Assembly: GCA_024734555.1 (NCBI GenBank)
Contig: JANPWX010000336.1
Span: forward strand, 2,268,905-2,332,904
DNA length: 64,000 bases
Direction of reading: 5' to 3'
Source of the DNA: Trochalopteron elliotii
Lineage: Eukaryota > Chordata > Aves > Passeriformes > Leiothrichidae
Part shown: piece after piece, positions 31,690-44,579 of the stretch
Layout of the letters: each line of letters starts with the position of its first letter
Position numbering within the stretch: the first letter of the stretch is position 1
The notes under the pieces: model-generated
What the model was told of the DNA's origin: nothing
What the model saw: only the letters and a program-made list of their open reading frames with translations
The model's database searches: none
Position numbers and translations under genes: made by a program

Positions 31690-31950
31690 CTGTCTTAGCC
31701 CTCACAGCCCTGTGGCCCTAACAGGCCTCACAGGCCCTTTAACATTCACAGCCACCATAGATCTTATAGCCCCCAGAGCCCTCACAGCCCCGAAAGATCT
31801 CAGAGACCCGATAACCTTCCAAGTCCCTCTAGTCCTCCCAGCCCCCAAAACCTCTACAGCCCTTACAGCCCCAGGCCTTACAGCTCTAGCCTTCACAGCC
31901 CCTGTAGCCCCCATAGACCTCACTAATAGCCCCACACAGCCCCTCTGTGG
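31690..31950. repeat. Degenerate 9-10 bp tandem repeat, array D (same unit as array A)
   Basis: ccctcacagccctgtggccc, cacagccaccatagatctta, ttacagccccaggccttaca and similar. Same unit and orientation as 29,494-29,815, with 1.9 kb between the two arrays. The open frame across it (LTAPxxLTA-like) is a product of the repeat. Confidence 0.85.
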
Positions 31951-34890
31951 ATAGTTTAAAATCAATGTTTTCTCTTCCCTGTTCCTTCTGTTGATAGAGA
32001 AGGAAGATCACAACTGCTATCCCATGACTGGTGGAGCCCGGCCAGGGCTGGCCTCTAACAGAGGAAAAAACCCAAATCTCCTTCTCTCTCTCTCTGGAAT
32101 TTCTCATCCTAGCTGGATACTAAATTGGCTTTTCTATGAGGAGTTTCAGGTAATATGTGTAAAAATAGCTCCTGTTGTTAAATCCCAAAGATTTGATCTC
32201 CTTTTGCCATATATCTGCCCCTGGGCTCCACCAGCACATCTGGGGGGAAACCACTGCCTTCAAGGCATTCTTTGATACAGAAACTTCTATTTCTATAGCC
32301 ACACAAGTCAGGTTAAAGCCACATAATGCACCCCAATCCCCTCAAAACATCACAAGAAGTCAGCAGGCCTTGGGAGATGCTGTGATGGTCCCTGAACATC
32401 CCTGAGCTTGTTGCCTTCCATGAGGGATTTATCCAGCTGCCAGGATGATGCCATAGGGAAAGCTACTCTTGCACCAGGTATCCTGTTCCTGCACTCCCAC
32501 TGTTAAGGCATCAGATCATTTAGGTGCCCTGCCAGAGCTCACTTTCTGGTGTGTGCACCCAAACTGGGGAGGAAATGGCAATATGGAAAAGATGAGGGAT
32601 TGCCTAGAACCTTGGTGCTGCAGCCTAGGCTGTACCTTTGCAGGATATAGCCTTTTCTATGATGCATTAAGGTGGATAAATCTTCACTAAGAATCAAAAA
32701 AGGATCACATTCACCCAATAAATTGCACAAGTGTTTTGTGGCTTGTGATAACCTCACCAGTGGCCAGGCTGGATGCAGGTCCTTCTAATTAAAGGGCAAT
32801 AAGTCTGATGGGCTGATAAATCAGAGCTGCCGTGCCAGATGACAAAACCCCAAATTTCCAAAGAATTAGATTGCACCGAAGGGACTGAGGGAGCCTAATG
32901 CAGATTAACTGTGAAAGAGGTGCTGGTGTTCGTGGATGATGCTTCTTGGCAACTTGCCATCTCTTCTCCTTGCTGCTTGGAGGGCCAGAGACCCCTGAGT
33001 GTTAGATAAAACAGGAAAAACCACACACAGATCAAAGCAAGACAATCCAAGCTTTGGGACACATCCCTACAGAGGAAGAGCAGCTCGTGAGTACACTACC
33101 TCTGTTTTCATGCACCCCATGGAGGTAAATCTGGGCTTTGAGTTGGAGCATCAGTTATCTTGGATACAGGGCCTTGTCCTGGCAGCAGTTTGCCAAAGGG
33201 ACAGGATGGTGGAGGTTCCATATATTTGGAGGGGGTTGGACTAGACAGGCTACAGCTGGACTTGCTCCCAAGAGGATAAAACAGTCCCTATGGAAGTAGA
33301 TCAGGCTCCACACTCCGAAAACTTTGGTGTCTGAGCTTCACAGAGCAGGTTCAGATGAAAGGGACGCCCTGGGGGGTGGCACTGCAGAGTGCCTGGTCAC
33401 AGCTGGGGAGCAAGGGATTAGGACAGGCCATCACCCAGTGTGAACTCATCCTCTCCATGCACCTCCTCCCTGGGCATGGTGATGTGCCAGCCCAGAGGGA
33501 AGGGGACAGCATTCCTGGCCGCATTATTTATGTTCCTCAGGGAGCCAGCAATCTCCATCAGGCTTTGCTGGCACTCAGGCTCATGCTGCCCTGAGCTTTA
33601 CTCCCATAGATGCTCAGTCCCAAAAACATCATCCCTGTTCCAGCTTGCTTGTAGATGTCAGGTGACCTGCTGCCACACTGGGATTTTTTTAGGGACAAGC
33701 GCTGCTGTTCCACCTTGGGGAAATGATGTGATTTTCACGTGTCCCCGCTGCAGAATGAATGAATGAATGAGCCATTTGACAGAGGATACTTTGTAAGGCT
33801 GGCAAGGCCTCTGGCTCCAGGTTTTATATGGAGCGCTGAAGGCTATTTTTTCCACTCCTCCTGCCACGAGTGGTTGGAAAGGGTGATAAACAGCAACTGT
33901 AACCATGCAAAGCCATCCCCACCTCTTCCTGTCCCAGCACAGGTTGATCTTTCACATCCAGGGACATCCCCAGCCCAGGGGCTGTAGCAGGGTCCTGGCA
34001 CTGTGAGAGCTGCAGGTGCTGCTTGCCCAAAGAGGTGCCTAAATATGGGGAAAAGTTAATTACAGGTTTCCCATTAATTTGGAGATGCTTCCCAATAACA
34101 ATCTCCTGAGTCTCTGTTTCCTCCTCAAAACTGAACTACAGGACAAAAAGACTCAAGTTCTCTTTTGGCTCTGTAAAACCAGGCTGGCTCCCTTAGCACA
34201 AAAAAACCCCAAACAAACAACAGATCCACTTGCCAAGCAAATTAGAACAACATTATTTTCCTCAGGAAAGTAATTTTCTAATTTTTTTTTTTAATCCCTT
34301 TTACCCCAGTCTTAAGGAGGAGCTTAAATCTGGTCACTTATGCTGCTGTACCAGATTATTTTGGTTTGTTTTTCACATTTGAAAATTACTTCAATACCGA
34401 ATTAAGGTGTCTCACTTTCTTACTAGTTTGTATTTGACTGCGTGGGAATACCCTGGCAGTGCTGAGGAACTGATGTTTGCTTTAAGAAAAAAATCTCCAA
34501 CAGAGCTCTCATGCAGCAAAATCCATCACTCTGAAAATTGCATAGACCAGCTTCAAGTGAGCTTCTAAATGGATTTGGGCAAAACCTGTGGCTCTTTTAG
34601 CCACTTCCAAAGTTTTCCTCCTTCTCAGAAACTCGGCATCTCCAGATGTATCAAACATCTCAAGGCAAACATCTCAAGCACAAGTTGTTCCATATGCTCA
34701 CTATAAATTGTGGACAAGCCCCTCAGGAATAAATACATACCGACCACATACGTGCTGTTTCCTGGGATTTTTTTGGACACTCACTCCAAACAAAACAGCC
34801 ACGACATGGAGATGATGTTTATATAAGCTCCCCCATCAACAGACAGGAAGTTTACAAGGGAGAGAAGCAAGATGATGCAGCCTGGATCCC
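31951..34890. other. Intergenic sequence, middle part
   Basis: No gene recognised. A short (AATG)4 run lies near 33,753. Otherwise unique. Confidence 0.7.
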
Positions 34891-34897
34891 TGTACCC

Positions 34898-35243
34898 ACC
34901 CAGGGGGACTCCCATGGCCTCAAGGAGACCTTAGAGCACCTTCCAGGGTCTACAGGACCTCCAAGACAGCTGGAGAAGGACTTATGGGAAAGGCATGGAA
35001 TCACAGGATGAGGGGAAACAGCTTCCCACTGCCAGAGGGCTGGGTTAGATGGGATATTGGGAAGAAATTCTTCCCTGTGAGGGTGGTGAGGCCCTGGCAC
35101 AGGGTGCCTTGAGCAGCTGTGGCTGCCCCATCTCTGGAAGTGTTCCAGGCCAGGTTGGATGGGGCTTGGAGCAGCCTGGGATAGTGGAAGGTCTCTGGAT
35201 GAGGTTTAAGGTCCTTTCCAACCCAAACCCTTCAGTGATTCCA
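34898..35243 (+). mobile_element. CR1 LINE 3' fragment, 350 bp
   Basis: gaccttagagcaccttccag, cttcccactgccagagggct, gatgggatattgggaagaaa, gaggccctggcacagggtgc, ggagcagcctgggatagtgg and tccaacccaaacccttcagt, in CR1 order and with a worn tail. Very close to the 3' third of 20,670-21,587. Confidence 0.88.
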
Positions 35244-36667
35244 TGGGAAGAGATGGAGAGTGGATTCAACCCTCCTCAAATATCTGTGCTCACCTTGAGC
35301 AGAATGTAGGGATTTTTCCTCCCCTTAATTCAAAGCTCAAGTCAGGAGACTGGCCCAATTTTCACAGCTGAATTAAGCCTGTTCAACTTAGCCCCAAAGA
35401 TTTAAAAGCAGCAACGTTTTGGACAGAGCCTCTGTAGGAAATCACGGCCAGGGCTGACTCAGGACCTGGTGCCCCAGGGGAGAAGCAGAAACCCTGGCAA
35501 GGTTGGGGTGTGGGCCACAATCCCCACAGGTCCTTCCAGACTCCAGCATTGCCTGTACCCAACTTCTGTCTCTCCCTACTCACAGGCAAGGAAAGTAACA
35601 GAATGTTCTATCATGTGAAAAACCACATAGGCAAGATAAAAAAATGTATTTTCTTAGTTCTTTAGTAGGGAACCCTAACAAGAACATCCACCTGGGGCCT
35701 GGGATGTGTGGCACACCAGCACGGAGCTCTGCATTACCTGGGCTCTCCTCTCCCTTTTGCCATAACACACGATTTTTTTCTCTTCAGCATTGGGGCACAA
35801 TGACAGCAGATTTCCAAGGAACTGCCTACAGCAAACCCCCAGGTCTATTTTTCCCCTCTGCATCTTCACAAATAACACCACACTCATTCATGGGTATGAA
35901 TAATTGCTTACAATTCCTCTTTGAGTACAAATAATTCCCTATAATTCCTCTTCAGCTCCTCTGCCGTTACATCATCCTGTCCGTGTGGGCAGTGAGTATT
36001 TCTGGCCTCTCCATTTTTCTGACTCCAGCTCTTTTCAGGCCACCTCACCTCTCTCCCTGTAATTAGCAACAGGCTTTTCCATCACAAAAGTTGGAAGTTT
36101 CATTGAACTGTTGAAATCCAGCCCGTTTCAAATGGTTTTTTGTGCAGCACAAGTTGCCACAGGACAGTCAGGCCAAGACTTGGAAAGAATTTTTCATCCC
36201 CTTGTGCAAGGCATCACCTGGAATGGCTCTAAAACAAGAAAACAGGAGTAACCCAAAGCAAAGGCTGGCAAGGTCTGTGTTGGCCAAAACACATTTCATG
36301 CTCCCTGAATTATCTCTTACTCTGAAAAAGAGCTGAGTTATCTTTCCTAGAAGCCAAGCACCACAGTTCACATTAGAGTTTACTGACCTACAGACTGTGC
36401 ATTATGTTAGAGGGGAAAATATCCACATTATTTACATACTTGAGCATAGTTTGTTCCTTGTAATCACAGAAGCTGAAAATCCCTTCTAGCAGAAGGGCTT
36501 TTTGCAGGATGTGGTTGGTTAGAGCTTCACGTTTCACCTTTTGAAATTTGAATTATGATCTCTTTTTCAGGCCATGGATTAAGTGTGTGTATATACACTC
36601 AGATAATGCACACAGCACAGTGTGGGCTTCTTTTTGTTGCTGAGATTTTTTATGGGAGTGAAAAAAA

Positions 36668-36860
36668 AATCACAGAATCATAAAATCACAGAATCATAAA
36701 ATCACAGAATCATAAAATCACAGAATGGTTTGGGTTGGGAGGGACTTTAAAGTTAATCTTGTTCCAACTACCTGCCATGGACAGGGACACTTTCCCCTAG
36801 ACCAGGTTGCTCCAAGGCCCATCTAACCCAGCCTTGAACACTTCCAGGGATGGAAAATGG
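36668..36860 (-). mobile_element. CR1 LINE 3' fragment with expanded tail repeat
   Basis: Begins with four copies of the 16-bp tail unit aatcataaaatcacag, then atggtttgggttgggaggga, ctgccatggacagggacact and ccttgaacacttccagggat. A reversed, 5'-truncated CR1 whose 3' microsatellite has grown. Confidence 0.9.
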
Positions 36861-37758
36861 GAGATTTTGCAGAGATGTTTTAAATTCTTGGCCAGTGCTG
36901 CAGGATGGGAAGGGCAGAGCCAAGGGTCTTTTATCTTTTCTTAATTCCCACTCTGACCTGCCCATCTAGAGGTGCTCTTGCCTCTTTCCCTGACTGTTCC
37001 AGAGTCATTTGATGAGACAAAAAAAATCAAGAAATATTTGCACAAAGGCAGACGGACAAACAGAAAGCGTAGGAGAAAAGCAGAACCAAGAAAACTTCAG
37101 GAAAATATTTCCTGGACCACTTCCTACCCAGGGTGCTGGGGAGGCATTAGGATAAAAGCAACAGCAAATCCTTTGGAACTAATGAAAACCATTTATTGCA
37201 AGCAAAATTAAAATGCAATCTGCAGCCCTGCCCTCTCCCCCAGCGGAGCTGCTCTTTGCCTTGATTTCCAAACAGAAAAAAGAGTTTGTTCTTTAAAACT
37301 GGGCTGTAAGGGGTGGGACCCTGTACCCCTGATCTGCTGTGCAGATGCTCAGATGATGATGGGAAAGTAATGGAGCAACCCTTGGTTTTGGTGGTACTCC
37401 CTTATTTCAGAGCAAAAAGCATCTTTATCTTGCCGAAGCAGCTTTTATTTGAGGGGGAAAAAGATGGCTTTGGGTTTGGCAGATCCCTGAGGAGTTCCTG
37501 GAGGAAAAGCCAGCAGATGGTGCTCAAGGATGGAGCCAAGGCAGGATGCTCCTCGGTGTCACCATGTGTCAGGGACCCATAGCCAGCCACCCTGTGCTTT
37601 GCCTGAATCACACGGGTGAAATCCATGGAAGTTTCCTAAGTCAGGGTAGAAATTGCCCAGCTGAGTCACATCAGAAAAAACCTGCAAAATTTAACCACTC
37701 TCTGCCAGTTTCACTGCATTTTTTAAAGCTGGGACCCTCATTCTGGTGGTGGGAGGAC

Positions 37759-37794
37759 ATCAAAGTCACCTTTGCATCAAAGTCACCTGTGCTA
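37759..37794. repeat. 18-bp direct tandem duplication
   Basis: Two copies of catcaaagtcaccttt/g-type sequence, head to tail, in intergenic DNA. Confidence 0.8.
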
Positions 37795-38825
37795 CAGTGA
37801 TGTAGCACACAGGGCTCTTAATTTTTTTCATGGGTAGAAAGAGAATTCCTCAAAGCCTTCTTCCTGACTCATAGCATTAATCATGTCTAGCTATTAATGC
37901 ACCAGGGAGGAAATATTGCTAAACTTAGTCCCAGCTGCCTCTAGAAATTATGTGACCCAGTCTTTTACTAATTATCAGAGGATTTGTTTGGTGTCTGGGG
38001 GTGGAAAGGAGTCTGTCCCTGCAGATGTCACCCCCTCCCAAATGGGGGTCACCCACCCCCAGAATGCCACAGCCTGGGTTCCCATGATGGATGGGGATCC
38101 CTTTGCTGGGAGTCACCAACACAGACAGAGAGGGAACTGCTAAAGGAAGGATTGTAAAGGGTTGTGAGTGAAAGGGGGGGAAAAATAACCCCACCCCAAA
38201 ATGCCCTGAGCATCCTGTCTGGCTGCTCCCCCACCATGTGTCAGTGATAAAGCCCCTTTTTGGAAAGGGGAATCTTTCAGCTTGGTTATTACAGGCACAA
38301 AGGCAGGCAGATGGGAATTGAAGAGCTCTTGCAGCCTCGTTTAATTATTGCAGCACTTGGTAAAAGTCATTTCAGTATTAAAACCATATTAAGACAAGAA
38401 AAAAAAAAAAAGAAATGCTAACAGCACGAAAAGAAATCAATCTAACTCCCATGTTAAACATGTTCTCAGTTGAGCTGTGATAGGCACATAACACAGGTCA
38501 CACACGTTTTACCAGTGTTGTTACATTATTTATCTGGAATTCTCTGACTTGGCTGTTTTTCACTACTGTTCTGGGGGTATGTGGAGCTTTCCTGTGGTTT
38601 GTTCTTTTGGGGTTTTTTTTGGGTTTTTTTCAGTCAATTAAAAGTGTTTCCTTGCACTCCTTCACAGCCCCGCAGAAAACTCTGGTTTTCAAGGCAGATC
38701 TGAAAAAAAGGCAACACAGATCCCAGCTGCACACTGGTCACCACTGATGGTGGCAAACTGGAACCACTGGTGGATATAATTCTTCATTACAATAGCAACT
38801 GTGGCCTCAGGTTCTTGCTTTACTG

Positions 38826-38970
38826 AATCTCAGAATAGCCTGGGTTGGAAGGGACCTTGAAGACCACCTTGTTCTATCCCCTGCCATGGGCAGGGGCATC
38901 CTCCACTAGACCTGGTTGCTCCAAGCCCTGTCCAACCTGGCCCAGAACACTTCTAGGGATGGGGCATCAC
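38826..38970 (-). mobile_element. CR1 LINE 3' fragment
   Basis: aatctcagaatagcctgggt, tggaagggaccttgaagacc, ctgccatgggcaggggcatc and gttgctccaagccctgtcca. Reversed CR1 3' block. Confidence 0.85.
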
Positions 38971-39096
38971 AGTTGAGCTCTGTCCAACACCCGAAATCAC
39001 CTGGAAAGGCTTTTGGTTTGGATGCTCCTGCCCATAAAATGCCCTTCCATCATATGTATTTGACCTTTTAGCAGCTGTCCTTCACCCTGGGTGAAA

Positions 39097-39140
39097 ATTA
39101 AAAATAATTAAAAATTAAAATAAAATAGAAATAAAATAAG
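39097..39140. repeat. A-rich low-complexity tract
   Basis: Repeated AAATTAAAAATAA-like text. No gene body precedes it that would make it a processed pseudogene tail. Confidence 0.8.
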
Positions 39141-40279
39141 CTCTTTGTCGTGGCTTTCCAGCAGTTCCTGTTTCCACCATCCCCTGTCCAGTGCCCACTG
39201 ACACCCAGCGAGGAGCTGCAGCTCCCTTTTGCCAGGCTCATTTATTATTTGGGAACTCCCTGCCTGTAAGCTCCAGCTCGACAGATTTTGGAGGGGTTAC
39301 ATAATGCCCTGCTTGCCTTTGGGCACGAGGCTGGGGAGTTTCACTCTGGGTCCCACTGTGTCTTCAGTCTCTGCCAGCACCAAGCCAAGCAGCATTTCTA
39401 AAAGGAGTTCTTGCCTCAGTCCAAGAGCTTAGCACTTCCCTGAAGCATTCCAGCTATTTCTTTATGTGGCTGGTCTTTCAAACAGCACAAACCCAAGAGC
39501 AAACATCATAAATCCCCCTTTGAAAAAGAAAAGAACTTGACTATTTGATTCCAGGGACGACATCTCCACTCCAGCCTTATATGGAACCAAGCAAGAGCAA
39601 GAGATAAGAGTTAAAGTTTCCATACCAGTGTTTATTGCAAAACACAACCCAGTCCAGCCTGAAATGTTTAACTTTGGCCAGTGATCTGCTGTCGCTCAAG
39701 ACACAGAAATAAAATTAGCCCCAAATTTATTAGGCTCTGCCTAATGAAAGGTTAAAGTATTGTTTCACTTTGCATATGTTTAAAAAAATTAAAAATCACC
39801 AGTCAGGAACTTGCAGACTGGATTTGTTGCCTGTAAAACTTTCCCTTTACACCTATATATCTTTTAAAATATTTATCCTTATGCTAAGGTGTTAACTTTC
39901 ATTTATAAATTATGTATAACATAATTTATATATGCTTACATAAATCCCTCACTTCTGCCTCCCTGTCTTGGGTAGGTACAAAAACCTGCTGTTACATTTC
40001 ACTGTGAAGGTGCAGAGAGAAGAGACTCTCTCCCTCTGTGCTGATGCTGTAACTGCTCAGGGAGAGAGGCTGAGCTTCCCCCGGCCTGGAGCATCCCCGA
40101 ACAGCACTGCTCCGGAGCCCAGCGTAACTTGGTATGGTCCTTGGCACATCCCAGCTCCTGCAAACATCCAAGGCCAGCCCTTCCCGACCAAAAGACATAG
40201 TTAATTCAGCTTCTTTCAGTTCTACAGGGCTTTATCTTACCTCGGTTTTTAAAATTTTATTTTAATATCTATTTCTCAC

Positions 40280-40640
40280 CAACAAGCGAGCAGCGCTTTG
40301 GAGGCGGCAGGGCCAGCGCGGGGAGGGGAAGCCACACAGCGCGGAGGCGTCCCCCGAGGCAGGGGGGGGACTGTGTGTGATGAGCAGCTCTGACCTCAGC
40401 CCCGGGAACGCCAGCACCAACCATCTGGATCCCATTTGCGACGCCGGCTCGCCCGGCCCCCCGGCATTCCCGAGCCAGCTGCCTCCTCCGGCCGCGCTCA
40501 GACCCACGGCAGCCGTCGCGCAGGGACCAGTGTCCCGCCGGTCCCCTCATCCCACCGGTGCCCCATCATTCCCTCGTCCCGCCAGCGCCTGCACCCCACT
40601 GAGCGAGGCAAGAGGGGACTGGGAAGGCTGAGCAGCAGCG
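40280..40640. promoter_or_regulatory. CpG-rich block, probable COL6A3 promoter
   Basis: CpG-dense stretch (gcgctttggaggcggcaggg through gtcccgccagcgcctgc) immediately before a strong splice donor at 40,721 and 8.6 kb upstream of the COL6A3 start-codon exon. No TATA box is evident at a fixed distance. Open frames inside it (e.g. 40,377-40,631) are GC-driven. Confidence 0.6.
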
Positions 40641-40720
40641 CACGCCATGAAGCAAGGGTGAGAGGCGCTTTGGAGCGGAAAATCCTGGAATAAGCAACTC
40701 TTCTGGAGGTTCATTCAGGG
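40600..40720 (+). other. COL6A3: Probable non-coding first exon of COL6A3
   Basis: The sequence ends attcaggg followed by GTAAGTGTTG, an excellent donor, right after the CpG-rich block. In other vertebrates COL6A3 has a non-coding first exon and the ATG in exon 2. The exon 2 acceptor (49,275) is present here. The 5' boundary given is only approximate, and the pairing is inferred. Confidence 0.5.
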
Positions 40721-43700
40721 GTAAGTGTTGCTTTCCGTGTGCGAGCCCTCAGCCTAAGCTCAGCAGCTGCTAAGCCATGGTTCCCCTCCTTGGTGAGGTG
40801 GTAGTATTTGGGTTTTTTTCAGGGAATTTTGGACAAAACCCATCCCCAGGTTTGCATCAGTCTTAGAAAAGCGGAGCGATGCTGCCGGCTTGCTCAGCCC
40901 GTGAGCTCCTCCCGGAGCTGATGCACCGCAGGTGTGTGGGAACACTCCCGTCCCCACCACTGCAGGGGAATGGAACCCATTCAAAAGCCGTGACCAGTGT
41001 ATTCCCCTTGCTGCCTCAGCATGGTTTTTGGATTTGATGCCTCAGAATCTCTGCAGCAGCAGCAGTGTGATGGGATGGGAGCAGGATGACACAGGAGGCA
41101 ATGCCCCAGGGAGGGCATGCGGTGCTTTGGGAAGATGTATCAGCACAAGGAGGTGGGGGCATCAATGGGACCTTGCAAGGAATGTGCTGAGGGGATGCCT
41201 CAGTGCCCCTTTCAAGCTCCCAGGGCTGGGGGGTGTTGGATAGCTGCCCTCATCCCTCTTGCCCCAAGGTGAGGTAGGATACACCCAGCAGAGGTGCTCA
41301 GCTGTGCCACCCAGGTCCTGCTGCCAGGCATGTCCCCACTGCTCCGGGGTGGGCCGGCATGTGGCTCCAAGGATAATCTTTATCCTCCTGTGGTCATCCA
41401 CAGAGAGGGAAATGAGCCAAGCAGCAGCTTTTTCCCTAAGGGAAAGGGCTCTCCAGCCATCCATGGAGCCACTGTTCCTCTCCACAGCTCCCATCTGCTC
41501 TCCCTCCTGCCTTCCCCAGCCCTTTCCCCCCACAGCCTGAGTTGCCCTCAGCCTCCTGGGACTTGCTGAGGGGGCGGCTATGACTAATCTGGAGACACCC
41601 TGCCACCATCCTGCTGGGCTCAGCAAAGCTCCCCCTTCCCAAGTAGAGCTGGGGCGAGAAATGATTGTGGCCAAACTGGTTTCCTGACCAAGCAGAAGGG
41701 CCAAAAGTGGCTGGAATGGGGGTATCCAAAGCCACTCTGGTTCCAGTGCATGCAGTGGGAAGCTCTCAGCTCGTTTCTGGTTGCTGTGATGATTCATGGG
41801 CGCTTTTGAGGGAGGAATCCTGCGTTTTGGGGGAGGAATGCTGCATTTTTCAAAATTCTGGCTTTACCCCGTTTCTTGCTGGTTTAAGGGAAAAAGAATC
41901 AGTATTTGTGGTTGGATAATTACGGTACTTATATAGTCGTGCTTCTGGGGCACAAATACCCAGTTTAGGAGGTTTGTAGAGAGATGCCTCCAAACTAAGG
42001 CTGTTGCAGGGAGCTGGAGAATTCCTCCAAGGTCGTGTAAGAATGCAGTGGCAGAGGAGAGACTCAACTCCACATCTCCCTGGCACCATCCCTTCAGTCA
42101 GAGCTCAGGGAAACAGGCTTTTCACCCCCAAACTTACTCTGTCTTTGCAGAGAGGTTGACCATGACCAGGGCTGTGACAGTGTTTAAGACAGGAGTGCAG
42201 GGCTGTGTGCTTGCTGCCACCACACTATCATTCATTCATTCCCTTTCCAGTTTCCAGCACCCTCCCCGGTCTCCTTTCTGGTTTTTCAAACATCTCTGCG
42301 ATTTTCCATTCAAACTCAGTAACTTCCCCTGATTTCAGGGTGAGCTAAACCAGCCCCCACATGTCAAGGAGGGAGAAAAAAAAAATTACAAAAATCATGT
42401 TCCTCTTCTACTTTTGCTACGTGCCTGTCCAGGAACAGGAGGGAAGGGAACATCTTATTCCTTCCATCAGTACAAACTGTGGTAACTGCAGAGCCTTGCC
42501 AGCCTTGGATTGTGTTCCCCACTGGATTTCCAGCAAAGGGGTGAGCCTGGCCTGTGCTGGGCGTGCACGGCGCCGGGTGGCATTGCGTGCCTGCTCCCCG
42601 CCGTGAATCACAGCCAGCCTTACCCCTCCACATGCCCATCACTTTTTCCACCTTTTTAAGTGATCTGTGTTCCACATTAAGGAGCCGATTTGTTTGGGTG
42701 GAGAGGCTCCGGGAGGCTCTGGTTACTATACATAAAGAGTCATTGATCTTTGAGGGAGTTTCCTCTTTTTTTTTTCTCTTTTAGCAAATACTCCCTTTCC
42801 TCTTATTAACGACTCTATTTTGGTCTCAGTCTTTGGATGGAGAAAACAACTAGATTTTAAGCCAACAGCATGCTTAGAAGGACAGAAATGAATATGTGAT
42901 TCATATTAAATTCTAGCACCCAGGGAACTTGCCTGGGTAGGATATGGAAGCGCTGTAACTCTATTGCTTTGCTGAACACTGGTTTTCAAAAATCAGAGCT
43001 CCGGTGGCTTGTGAAAACAGGGAGAATTTTTTTTCCCCCACCCTTTCAGGCTTCTTTTTTTAATTTTTTTTTTTTTTAATGTTTCAATTCCTGCCTTTGT
43101 AGGAATAAATGTTTTCAGGGGCAACCCTCAACCCCACAAGCCTCACCTTCCCAGTAGCTCTTGGCAGCAGCGTTTACGCTTCAAAAGAGCTGAGACAAAT
43201 CGTAATGTCTCCACCTGGAGCCATGAATAAATCCAGGATCTGCCCTATTCAGCTCATTCTGAGTCTCTAGGACTAGCTTTGCATCTCCCGAGGGCGGTGG
43301 AACCAGGCAGAATACAGTGCTCTGTGATGAAGAGGTGGCCAGACATGGGACACTTATGTCTCTTGAAACGGTGACCAAGCTTTTTTCGCGTGGAAAAAAT
43401 CGTGGCATTCAGCCTCAAAATCACGCCGGGAGTGGCTTTTGGCTCACATTTTCCCCAGCTCAGGGAAATTCAAGGGGAAATTCATCCGGGAGAGAGAGGA
43501 ACGTGCCTCGCCTCCAGAGGGCAATCTGCAGCTCCCTGGCTCCACATCAGGATTTTGGGAGCTGGTTCTCCCAACTGCTCACTCCCCAGCCGTGACTGCA
43601 GTCATGTCCCACTGCTGGGGGTGCAAGTAGCTGTTCTGGGTGCCTGCTGTCCACTCCCAAGCCACGGGCAGGGCTTACAACTGCTGCCCCCCACGGCTGT

Positions 43701-44086
43701 GGATACAGCAGAGAACAGCCAAGCCAAGGGAATTTGAGGCTGAGCAGTTTGGTTGGGAAACAGGGTGATGATGGACAGGGAAAATCCTCACAAAGCAAAT
43801 GCAGGTGAAGGCAGAAGCCTCTTTGTTTTGACTCTGACATCCCCATGAGACAGATTTCTGGAGGGGCCTGGAGGATGCTCACATCATCCCGCACCAGCTA
43901 TGGGATGATGCTTTGCTCCCCCTGTCCCCCCTTCAGGAAACCTGTTGGGACCCAGCTGCAAATTCACCTCTTTTTCCCATGAGAAAAGCACGATCCACCT
44001 CACATGCACAAGGGAATTTAAGGGCTGCAATTGCTTCTCAGGTTTTCAGTCAATGTATTTTTTGTGGATGCTGCATAGCTGGGCAG

Positions 44087-44088
<2 letters not shown>

Positions 44089-44124
<36 letters not shown>
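44089..44124. repeat. (AT)n(AC)n microsatellite
   Basis: About 14 AT units passing directly into four AC units. Likely polymorphic. Confidence 0.97.
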
Positions 44125-44374
44125 CAGATATCCTGTGGTCTGAGGCAGTGAGGCATCCCAAAAAATCCCTGGGCATGCCAGTTGGGAAAGCTGCACAAGG
44201 CCAAGCCCAAATCCAGGCCATTTGTCCCCAGAAAATGTGCCAGTCCTGGCTCTGCCTATCATGCTTGCCATGCTCTGCCCTTTCCAAGAGGCTGCTCAGC
44301 TTTCCCTCAGGAATGTGTCACAGGAACGGGGAGATTATAGGGACAAATGTCATAAATACAATCACAAAATTGTA

Positions 44375-44512
44375 TTTTGTGGACAAAATTGGAAGGGACA
44401 TTAAAAACCATTTTGTTCCAGCCCCCTTCAACACTTCCAGGGATGGGGCAGTTACAGCTTCTCTGGGCACCCCCACTCTCACAGGGAAGAATTTATTCCC
44501 ATTATCCCATCT
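44375..44512 (-). mobile_element. CR1 LINE 3' fragment, internally shortened
   Basis: ttggaagggacattaaaaac, aacacttccagggatggggc, agcttctctgggcacccc and cacagggaagaatttattcc. The usual block between the first two is missing, so this copy has an internal deletion. Confidence 0.75.
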
Positions 44513-44525
44513 ATTTTATTTTTTT

Positions 44526-44579
44526 TTTAGCTACACTCTAGTGAAAAAAAAATCTTTAGCTACACTGTAGTGAAAAAAC
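44526..44579. repeat. 29-bp tandem duplication
   Basis: Two copies of tttagctacactctagtgaa plus an A-run, one mismatch, head to tail, just after the CR1 copy. Confidence 0.85.

Larger units (their letters stand above)
35244..40270. other. Intergenic sequence, right part
   Basis: No gene recognised. Contains two reversed CR1 copies (36,668-36,860 and 38,826-38,970), an 18-bp direct duplication (37,759-37,794) and an A-rich tract (39,097-39,140). Confidence 0.7.

Noticed and set aside
29494..31950. CRISPR-like appearance of repeated short units
   Set aside because: Units are 9-10 bp, irregular and without unique spacers, in a vertebrate genome. A degenerate minisatellite explains them.
39097..39140. 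A-rich tract as the tail of a processed pseudogene
   Set aside because: No coding-like sequence precedes it in either direction.
40377..40693. Two open frames of about 85 codons in the COL6A3 CpG block
   Set aside because: GC-rich sequence gives long frames by chance. No family match, and they lie upstream of the inferred donor as 5'UTR or promoter.
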